Below are positions 16,937 through 23,909 of a DNA stretch of 64,000 bases, one piece after another. Each line of letters opens with the position of its first letter. The stretch's first letter is position 1. The notes under the pieces are model-generated. The model saw only the letters and a list, made by a program, of their open reading frames with translations. It was not told where the DNA came from and did not search any database. This DNA comes from Sphingomonas abaci (GTDB lineage Bacteria > Pseudomonadota > Alphaproteobacteria > Sphingomonadales > Sphingomonadaceae): positions 310,001 through 374,000 of the forward strand of contig NZ_JACHNY010000002.1 of assembly GCF_014199625.1 (NCBI RefSeq). Direction: 5' to 3'. The translations under genes were made by a program, and so were the position numbers.

Positions 16937-17390
16937 CCAGGTCGAGCAGGTCCTTGCGCACATGGATCGCCTGCAGCGACACGCGCACCTCCATCATGAA
17001 ATAGGCGAGCGACGCGATCAGCAGCAGCATCGCGACGATGAACAGCAACGCCACCAGCGTGGCGAGATGCAGGTGCGCCAGCGTCGCGACGAACAGCAGC
17101 GCGACGACCAGGCTGGTCATCACCGCGCTCGACACCGCCAGGAACAGCGAGGCGTTGATGATCGTGATCCGCCGGTCGAGCAGCCGCAATTCCCAGACCA
17201 GCCGGCTGCGATCGCCGTCGCCACGCTGGTGGATTTCCTGTTCCAGCGCCCGCACCCGGTCGACCACGCGGCTGAGCCGGCCGGCGAGCACGTTGAGCAA
17301 CTGGCCGATCGCCGTCAGCATGAAGATCGGCGACAATGCCAGGGTGATGGTCTGGGCGACGGTGGTGATGCCGGGCAGGGTGGGGATCAT
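16926..17390 (-). CDS. DUF2721 family membrane protein
   Basis: A 154-residue protein with an N-terminal membrane segment (LALSPIFMLTAIGQLLNVLAGRLSRVVDRVR) that carries the basic RLSRVVDR signature of the DUF2721 family, followed by a charged helix and two further membrane segments. The family has no known function. It is convergent with the amidase gene and overlaps it by 11 bases. Confidence 0.85.
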   Translation of the reverse strand: MIPTLPGITTVAQTITLALSPIFMLTAIGQLLNVLAGRLSRVVDRVRALEQEIHQRGDGDRSRLVWELRLLDRRITIINASLFLAVSSAVMTSLVVALLFVATLAHLHLATLVALLFIVAMLLLIASLAYFMMEVRVSLQAIHVRKDLLDLVSE

Positions 17391-17945
17391 GCGGGTCCTG
17401 ATGGGCGAAGATGAACGCCCCGCCTAGCTGCCACGCCAACGCGCGGAGGGATAGGCCGGATCGACATCGCGCGCGTGTCGCCGTGGCCCTGAGCGAGGGA
17501 TCGTCGCGCGCATGGTCCGATCGACGCGATCCGTCCCACCGCGCCAGTGGCGGGACCTTCGCCGAAGTCGACGCGCACTGCCACGCGCCTTCGCCGCGAC
17601 CTTCGCCCGAAAGGTTCGCCGTCTTGGGCGACAGCGGGATTTTGTGGAGGCCTGGCGTGCGTCGGGGTGGTCCGCAACGCTCCGCGAGGCTTCCGCCGCG
17701 TACGGGGTGGATCGGGTCGTCGGGGGTGGAAGAGTGTGGAAACGGTCGCCATGCGGGTTGTGGAGGGTCCGCCGCCTGTGTCATAGTTCGCCCGGGTGTT
17801 CACGGCGCTGCCGCGGGCAGGTTCTGTCGCTGGTCGGGCCGCCAGCGGGGAACCCCCATGCCCGGAGCATCGGCTTGCCCGATCGTACTTTCCTGCCCCC
17901 CGCCCGCCGTTCCGCCGCCTCCGTGATTCGACAGGGGGATGCGCG
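17391..17945. other. Gene-free stretch upstream of the Mrp operon
   Basis: About 550 bases between the divergent DUF2721 and mrpA genes. Several open frames cross it on both strands, but their translations are rich in Arg, Pro and Gly, lack any domain-like pattern and have no ribosome binding sites. Around 17580-17625 the minus strand reads LSPKTANLSGEGRGEG, the kind of low-complexity text produced by dispersed repeats in sphingomonads, so part of this stretch may be a degenerate repeat. The operon promoter should lie here, but no good -35/-10 pair was found. Confidence 0.4.
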
Positions 17946-20750
17946 TTGGCGCTGCTGATCCTGATCGGCCTGCCGTTCGCCGCGGTCCTGCTGCTGATGA
18001 TCGCCCGCCGCGCCGGGCGGCGCGTGCACATGCTGATCGCGGGCGCGTGCAGCGCGGCCGGCTTGGCCGTGCTCCTGAGCCAGGCGGAGCCGAGCCTCTC
18101 GGGCCGCACGCCCATGATACGTATTCCCTGGATGCCGACGGCGGGTGTGGATATCAGCCTGTGGCTGGATCCGCTGGCGCTGCTCTTCGCGGGGCTGATC
18201 CTGGGAATCGGACTGCTGGTGATCGTCTATGCGGACGGCTATCTGGGCAAAGACGAGCCGACCGCGCGTTTCCTGTCCTACCTGATGCTGTTCCAGGGAG
18301 CGATGCTGGGCATCGCGCTGTCCGGCAACGTCGTGCTGATGCTGATCTTTTGGGAAATGACGAGCCTCGCTTCGTTCCTGCTGATCGGCTTCTGGCGCAC
18401 ACGGGTCGAGGCGCGGCGGGGCGCGCGCATGGCGCTGACCATCACCGGCGGCGGCGGGCTGGCGCTGGTCGGTGGGCTGGTGCTGCTGGCCAAGGTCGCG
18501 GGCAGCTACGATCTGGCGACCATCCTGTCGCGCGGCGGGTTGGTGCAGGCCTCGCCGCTCTATCCCGTGATCCTGATCCTGATCCTGCTCGGCGCCTTCA
18601 CCAAGTCGGCGCAAATCCCGTTCCACGCCTGGTTGCCCCGCGCCATGGCCGCGCCCACCCCGGTCAGCGCCTATCTCCACTCGGCGACGATGGTGAAGGC
18701 GGGTGTGTTCCTGCTCGCGCGGCTCTGGCCGGTGCTGGCGGGGACCGACTGGTGGTTCCTGACCGTCGCCCCGGTCGGGCTGGCGACGATGATCTTCGGT
18801 GCGGGCGTCGCGCTGTTCCGCCACGACCTGAAGGCGATCCTGGCCTATTCGACGGTCAGCCAATTGGGGCTGATGGTGATGCTGCTCGGCTTCGGCACGG
18901 GCGCGGCGGTGGCGGCGGCGCTGTTCCACCTGCTGAATCATGCGGCGTTCAAGGCGGCCTTGTTCATGCACGCCGGCATCATCGAACATGAAACAGGGAC
19001 ACGCGACATCCGGCGGCTGGGCAGGCTCGCCACGATCATGCCGCTGACGGCGACGCTGGGGGTGCTGGCCGCCGCGGCGATGGCGGGGGTGCCGCCGCTG
19101 GGCGGATTCATCTCTAAGGAAATGATGCTGGAGGCAAGCGTGCGGACCGGGTCGCTGCTGGTGCCGGCGCTGGCGACGATCGCGGCGACGCTGTCCGCGG
19201 CTTATGCGCTGCGCTACGCGGTGGTGCTGCATATCGGCCGGGCACCGATCGGGCGGGTGATGGGGACCGCGCCGCATGATCCGCCCGCGCGGCTGCTCGC
19301 GCCACCCGCGATCCTGGCGACGATCGCCCTCGCGCTCGGCCTGGCACCGATGACGCTGGCCGGGCCACTAGTCGAGGCCGCCACGGCGACGGCGACCGGC
19401 GGCGCGCGGCTCGGCCTGCACCTGGCATTGTGGCATGGGATTGGTCCGGCACTAATCTTGAGCCTGAGCGCGGTGGCCGCAGCGATCCTGCTGCTGTGGC
19501 GCCAGGAGGCGCTCGCGCCGCTGGCCGCGCGCTTGCCGTCGTTCGATGCCCGGCGGCTGTTCGATGGGGCCATGACCGCCACCGTCCAGGGGGCGCGCCG
19601 CCTGTCGCACCTCATCCATGTCGCGTCGCTGCAACGTTCCCTGGCCGTGCTGTTCCTGGTGGCGCTGGTGCTGGGCGGCGAGGCGGCCGGGCGGTTCGGC
19701 TTCGCCGCCGGCCCGCGCGCGACGACGCCGGCCTCGCCGGTCGCGATCATGGTCTGGATGCTGCTGGTCGTGGCGACGCTGGCGGTGGTCGCCGTCGAGC
19801 GGCATCGCTATCTGGCGCTGGTCTTCATGGGCGTCATCGGGCTGGTCATGGCGCTGGCCTTCCTCCACCTCTCCGCGCCCGACCTGGCGCTGACCCAGAT
19901 CGCGGTCGAGGTGGTGACGATCCTGTTGATGCTGCTGGCGCTGCACCTGCTGCCCGGCCGCCCGCCACGCCTGTCGAGCCTGCCCCGCCGGGTGCGCGAC
20001 GGGGCGATCGCGGCAGCGGGCGGGATCGGTGCCGGCTGGCTCGCCTGGGCGGTCATGACCCGGCCCGCGCGCGAGGGCATCGCCCGCTTCCATTGGGCGA
20101 ACAGCCATGCGCTGGGCGGCGGGGCGAACGTCGTCAACGTCACCCTGGTCGACTTTCGCGGGTTCGACACGCTGGGCGAGATCAGCGTCCTGGCGATCGC
20201 CGGCCTGACCATCTTCGCGCTGCTCGAACCCGCCGCGGGCGGCATCGCCGGGCGGCGGCTGCGCGAATGGCGATCGGCGGATCGTTTCTCACCGGACCGT
20301 CACCCGATGATGTTCGCGGTGGCGACGCGGCTCCTCCTGCCACTGGCGTTGCTGGTCGCCCTCCACCTCTTCCTGCGCGGGCATGACCAGCCGGGCGGCG
20401 GCTTTGTCGCGGCCCTGGTCGTGTCGATCGCGATCCTGCTGCAATATCTGGCGTCCGGTTTCGACTGGACGGATGCGCGGCGGCGGATCGGCGAGCACGG
20501 GCTGATCGGGCTGGGGCTGGCGATCGCGCTTGCGACGGGGCTGGGCGCGTTGGCGTTCGGCGCGCCGTTCCTGACGAGCAGCGTCGGCCACGTCCACCTG
20601 CCGCTGATCGGCGCGGTCGAGTTGACGAGCGCGATGCTGTTCGATCTGGGCGTCGCCTGCGTCGTGCTGGGTTCGGTGACGATGGCGCTCGCTCAACTGG
20701 CGCATGTCGCACAGCGCGCCGCCCGGCCGGACGGGGAGGATCCGCGGTGA
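17946..20750 (+). CDS. mrpA: Mrp Na+/H+ antiporter subunit A fused to subunit B
   Basis: A 934-residue membrane protein, starting at TTG 17946, which is 7 bases after the ribosome binding site AGGGGG; no ATG in this frame fits. Residues to about 480 are the NADH dehydrogenase ND5-like antiporter core, with the Lys/Glu-containing helices (IFWEMTSLASFLLIGFWR; AQIPFHAWLPRAM...SAYLHSATMVKAG). The C-terminal 150 residues (LHLFLRGHDQPGGGFVAALV...) are a complete MnhB-type domain, so A and B are fused, as in the PhaAB form found in alphaproteobacteria. The complex exchanges Na+ or K+ for H+ for pH and salt homeostasis. Its stop overlaps the next start (GTGA). Confidence 0.93.
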   Translation: MALLILIGLPFAAVLLLMIARRAGRRVHMLIAGACSAAGLAVLLSQAEPSLSGRTPMIRIPWMPTAGVDISLWLDPLALLFAGLILGIGLLVIVYADGYLGKDEPTARFLSYLMLFQGAMLGIALSGNVVLMLIFWEMTSLASFLLIGFWRTRVEARRGARMALTITGGGGLALVGGLVLLAKVAGSYDLATILSRGGLVQASPLYPVILILILLGAFTKSAQIPFHAWLPRAMAAPTPVSAYLHSATMVKAGVFLLARLWPVLAGTDWWFLTVAPVGLATMIFGAGVALFRHDLKAILAYSTVSQLGLMVMLLGFGTGAAVAAALFHLLNHAAFKAALFMHAGIIEHETGTRDIRRLGRLATIMPLTATLGVLAAAAMAGVPPLGGFISKEMMLEASVRTGSLLVPALATIAATLSAAYALRYAVVLHIGRAPIGRVMGTAPHDPPARLLAPPAILATIALALGLAPMTLAGPLVEAATATATGGARLGLHLALWHGIGPALILSLSAVAAAILLLWRQEALAPLAARLPSFDARRLFDGAMTATVQGARRLSHLIHVASLQRSLAVLFLVALVLGGEAAGRFGFAAGPRATTPASPVAIMVWMLLVVATLAVVAVERHRYLALVFMGVIGLVMALAFLHLSAPDLALTQIAVEVVTILLMLLALHLLPGRPPRLSSLPRRVRDGAIAAAGGIGAGWLAWAVMTRPAREGIARFHWANSHALGGGANVVNVTLVDFRGFDTLGEISVLAIAGLTIFALLEPAAGGIAGRRLREWRSADRFSPDRHPMMFAVATRLLLPLALLVALHLFLRGHDQPGGGFVAALVVSIAILLQYLASGFDWTDARRRIGEHGLIGLGLAIALATGLGALAFGAPFLTSSVGHVHLPLIGAVELTSAMLFDLGVACVVLGSVTMALAQLAHVAQRAARPDGEDPR

Positions 20751-21094
20751 GCCTGGAGCTGCTGGTCGCCTCCGCCATCGCGGTGCTGGTCGCCGCCGGC
20801 CTCTATCTGGCGCTGAGGGGGCGAACGTTCCAGCTCGTGCTGGGGCTGACCCTGGTGTCTTACGCGGTCAACCTGTTCTTGTTCGCGACCGGGCGGTTGG
20901 TGGTCGAGCGCCCGCCCCTCTGGGCCAAAGGCGTGACCGATCATGCCGATCCTTTGCCCCAGGCACTGGTCCTGACCGCGATCGTCATCAGCTTCGCCAT
21001 GACCGCGTTGACCGTCATCCTGAGCCTGCGCGGTTTCCTGGAAATCGGATCGGACCAGGTCGACGGCCTGGCCGAGCCGGGGGAGGGGGCATGA
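20747..21094 (+). CDS. mrpC: Mrp Na+/H+ antiporter subunit C
   Basis: A 115-residue NuoK-like subunit with three membrane helices; YLALRGRTFQLVLGLTLVSYAVNLFLFATGR is the typical MnhC core, and the conserved HADPLPQALVLTAIVISFA loop-helix follows. GTG start at 20747 overlapping mrpA; its stop overlaps the mrpD start. Confidence 0.93.
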   Translation: MSLELLVASAIAVLVAAGLYLALRGRTFQLVLGLTLVSYAVNLFLFATGRLVVERPPLWAKGVTDHADPLPQALVLTAIVISFAMTALTVILSLRGFLEIGSDQVDGLAEPGEGA

Positions 21095-22611
21095 CGGCGG
21101 CGGATCAACTGATGATCGCGCCGATCGTCCTGCCCGCGATCACCGCCTCCGCCACGCTGCTCATGCGACGACGCCTCCGCACTGCGCGCGCCGTGTCACT
21201 GGGCGGCTGCGTCGCGATGCTGGCGGCGGCCATCGGCCTGTTCGCGATGGCACAGGACGGTTCGATCCGCGGCTATGCGTTGGGGGCCTGGCCCGCGCCG
21301 TTCGGCATCGTGCTGATGCTCGACCGGCTGGCGACGACGATGCTGCTGCTGACGGAGGTGCTGGCGAGCGTGGTGCTGGCCCATGCGGCCGTCACCGGCG
21401 CGGACCGGCGAGGATGGCATTTCCATGCGCTTTTCCATTTTCAGCTGATGGGGTTGAACGGCGCGTTCCTGACCGGCGACCTGTTCAACCTGTTCGTCTT
21501 CTTCGAGGTGATGCTGATCGCCTCCTACGGCCTGATGCTGCATGGCCAGGGCGCGTCGCGGCTTCGCGCGGGCCTGGCCTATGTCGTCGTCAACATCGTC
21601 GGGTCAGCGCTGTTCCTGATCGCGCTGGGGCTTCTATATGGCCTGACCGGCACACTCAACATGGCGGATCTGGCGGTCCGGGTGGCGGCGCTGGGACCGG
21701 CCGAACAGGGGCTGCTTCGCGTGGCTGGTCTGTTGCTGATGACGGTCTTCGCGCTGAAGGCGGCGGTGGCGCCGCTTCACCTCTGGCTGCCGCGCACCTA
21801 TGCCGCGACCATGCCCGTCATCGCCGCGCTGTTTGCGATCATGACCAAGGTCGGCGTCTATGCGATGATCCGGACGGTGCCGCTGATCTTCGGGGCGGGG
21901 GCAGGGGCGGCCGCCTGGGTGCCTGGGCCCTATCTGCTGCCGGCCGCGATCCTGGGGGCGGTGCTGGGCTTTGTCGGGGTGCTGGCGGCGCGGGGGCTGC
22001 GCGAACAGGCGGCGTTCGCGGTGCTCGCCTCGACCGGCACGCTGCTGATGCCGGTATCGCTATGGCGCGAGGCGACGCTGGCCGCCGCACTTTACTACCT
22101 GGTCCAGGCGGTGCTGGCCGGGGCGGCGCTGTTCCTGATCGTCGACGCGACGATGCGGCGGCGGGGTTCCTATGCCGATGCGATCGTGCCGAGCCCACGC
22201 TTCGTCGGGCAGGATGCCGCGGGGCTTCTCTACCTGGCCGGGGGCCTCGCGGCGGTGGGACTGCCGCCGCTCGCCGGCTTCGTCGGCAAGGTGTTGATCC
22301 TCGACGTCAGCTATGCGGTGGCGGGATGGCCGTCGATCTGGACGACGATCCTCGGCACCACGCTGCTCGGCGTGATCGGTTTCGCGCGCAGCGGCTCGAC
22401 GCTGTTCTGGAAAGCCGCGCCATCCGGAACGGCGGCGGTTGAGGGGCCCCGCCGGTCGCTCGCCGACTTCGTCGCGCCCATCGTGCTGCTCGCGCTGCTG
22501 GCGTGGCTCACCCTGGCAGCCGGATGGGTGACGGCGCAGACCCGTGCCGCCGCAGCGCAGATCATGGCGCCCGACCGTTATGTCGCCGCAATCCTGGGCG
22601 CTGGGCGATGA
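21091..22611 (+). CDS. mrpD: Mrp Na+/H+ antiporter subunit D
   Basis: A 506-residue ND4/ND2-like antiporter subunit with about 14 membrane helices. Typical motifs are GDLFNLFVFFEVMLIASYGLMLHG, with the key Glu in the fifth helix, and APLHLWLPRTYAATMPVIAALFAIMTKVGVYAMIR with the conserved lysines. The ATG at 21091 overlaps the mrpC stop. Together with subunit A it is thought to form the ion path. Confidence 0.93.
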   Translation: MTAADQLMIAPIVLPAITASATLLMRRRLRTARAVSLGGCVAMLAAAIGLFAMAQDGSIRGYALGAWPAPFGIVLMLDRLATTMLLLTEVLASVVLAHAAVTGADRRGWHFHALFHFQLMGLNGAFLTGDLFNLFVFFEVMLIASYGLMLHGQGASRLRAGLAYVVVNIVGSALFLIALGLLYGLTGTLNMADLAVRVAALGPAEQGLLRVAGLLLMTVFALKAAVAPLHLWLPRTYAATMPVIAALFAIMTKVGVYAMIRTVPLIFGAGAGAAAWVPGPYLLPAAILGAVLGFVGVLAARGLREQAAFAVLASTGTLLMPVSLWREATLAAALYYLVQAVLAGAALFLIVDATMRRRGSYADAIVPSPRFVGQDAAGLLYLAGGLAAVGLPPLAGFVGKVLILDVSYAVAGWPSIWTTILGTTLLGVIGFARSGSTLFWKAAPSGTAAVEGPRRSLADFVAPIVLLALLAWLTLAAGWVTAQTRAAAAQIMAPDRYVAAILGAGR

Positions 22612-23096
22612 GGCGCCTGATGCCGCACCCTGGATTGTCGGCGCTGCTGCTGATTGTCTGGCTTCTGCTGGCCAACGGCATCACGGCCGGAAGCGTCGGC
22701 CTCGGCGCGGTCTTCGCGCTGGTCCTGCCGAAGGTCACGCAGCCATTCTGGCCCGATCGGCCGCGGCTACGCATCGGCCGCGCCTGGCTGGGCTATATCG
22801 CAATCGTGCTGTTCGACATCCTCGTCGCCAATATCCAGGTCGCTCGGCTGGTCCTGTTCCGCCGCAACCGCGACCTGCGCACGCGCTGGCTGGTGGTGCC
22901 GGTCGACCTGGACACGCCGGAAGCGATCACGGTGCTGGCGGGCACGATCAGTCTGACGCCTGGCACCGTTTCGTCCGATCTCTCGGCGGACAGCCGGTCT
23001 CTGCTGGTCCATGCGCTCGATGTCACCGACGAAGCCGCCGAGGTGGCGCGGATCAAGTCCCGCTACGAAGCTCGACTGAAACGGATGTTCGCATGA
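22608..23096 (+). CDS. mrpE: Mrp Na+/H+ antiporter subunit E
   Basis: A 162-residue MnhE family protein: two N-terminal membrane helices (LLLIVWLLLANGITAGSVGLGAVFALVL), a third (AWLGYIAIVLFDILVANIQVARLVL), and a cytoplasmic domain with ITVLAGTISLTPGTVSSDL, the family signature. ATG 22608 overlaps the mrpD stop. Confidence 0.92.
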   Translation: MRRLMPHPGLSALLLIVWLLLANGITAGSVGLGAVFALVLPKVTQPFWPDRPRLRIGRAWLGYIAIVLFDILVANIQVARLVLFRRNRDLRTRWLVVPVDLDTPEAITVLAGTISLTPGTVSSDLSADSRSLLVHALDVTDEAAEVARIKSRYEARLKRMFA

Positions 23097-23362
23097 TCGC
23101 CCTTGCGCTTCCCCTGGCCCTGGGCTGTGTCGGCGTGGCGATGCTGCTGACGCTGTGGCGGCTGGTGCGCGGGCCGTCGCTCGCCGACCGGATCGTGGCG
23201 CTTGACACGATGGTCGTCGACGCCATCGCACTGATCGTGCTGATCGGCATGACCAGCGGCACCGACAGCGGATTCGAAGCCGCCTTGCTGCTCGCGATGG
23301 TGGGGTTCGTCGGGACGGTCGCCTATTGCAAGTTCATCCTGCGCGGGGACATCGTCGAATGA
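23093..23362 (+). CDS. mrpF: Mrp Na+/H+ antiporter subunit F
   Basis: An 89-residue protein with three membrane helices and the conserved LWRLVRGPSLADRIVALDTM segment between helices 1 and 2, diagnostic of MnhF/PhaF. ATGA overlaps on both sides. Confidence 0.93.
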   Translation: MIALALPLALGCVGVAMLLTLWRLVRGPSLADRIVALDTMVVDAIALIVLIGMTSGTDSGFEAALLLAMVGFVGTVAYCKFILRGDIVE

Positions 23363-23772
23363 GCCCGGCCGCCGATACCGTCGTCGGCCTGCTGGTGCTG
23401 ATCGGCGCGGGCTTCGTGCTGGTCGGCAGCTGGGGGCTGGTCCGCCTGCCGTCGGTGATGGAGCGGCTGCACGCGCCGACCAAGGCGACGACGTTGGGCG
23501 TCGGCGCGCTGCTGCTGGCCTCGATGATCGATGGCCGCACGCGATACGGAAACTGGACGGCGCATGAGCTGCTGGTCACGCTGTTCTTGTTCGTCACCGC
23601 GCCGGTCGCAGCGAACATGATCGCCAAGGTCCATCTGCACCGCACCAGGACCGTTGCCGGTGGCGAAGCGGATGGCATCGCCGGGCCGCCGCCGCGGCCG
23701 GACGACGAAGGTGACTGGGCGACGTTCGCGGAGCCGCGGCGGAACTGCCCCGGCACCCCTCCCGATCCCTGA
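23359..23772 (+). CDS. mrpG: Mrp Na+/H+ antiporter subunit G
   Basis: A 137-residue protein with three membrane helices and the MnhG motif LVRLPSVMERLHAPTKATTLGV. The last 40 residues are a hydrophilic Pro/Arg-rich tail beyond the usual family length. It closes the operon; its ATG overlaps the mrpF stop. Confidence 0.92.
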   Translation: MSPAADTVVGLLVLIGAGFVLVGSWGLVRLPSVMERLHAPTKATTLGVGALLLASMIDGRTRYGNWTAHELLVTLFLFVTAPVAANMIAKVHLHRTRTVAGGEADGIAGPPPRPDDEGDWATFAEPRRNCPGTPPDP

Positions 23773-23779
23773 CGTTTTA

Positions 23780-23844
23780 GCAAAGCTTTGCAACGCCGGT
23801 TGACACTCTGTCCGACACGGCTAGTTATCGATGGTAACGTTACC
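23780..23844 (+). promoter_or_regulatory. Promoter with LacI-type operator for the large TonB-dependent receptor
   Basis: A perfect TTGACA at 23800-23805 is the likely -35; a weak -10 lies near 23823-23830. Across the expected start point is the perfect palindrome GGTAACGTTACC (23833-23844) with a central CG, the form of LacI-family operators. A second perfect palindrome, GCAAAGCTTTGC (23780-23791), lies just upstream of the -35. No LacI-family gene is present in the window, so the regulator must act in trans. Confidence 0.6.
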
Positions 23845-23909
23845 GTCAGCGAGGCGGACGTTGGATAACGAAGAACGACCGCAATGGTCGCGAGACAGGG
23901 AGTGGATGG

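Noticed and set aside
17512..17958. ORF of 148 codons upstream of mrpA
   Set aside because: Arg/Ser/Pro-rich translation without domain-like pattern or ribosome binding site; overlaps the mrpA start.
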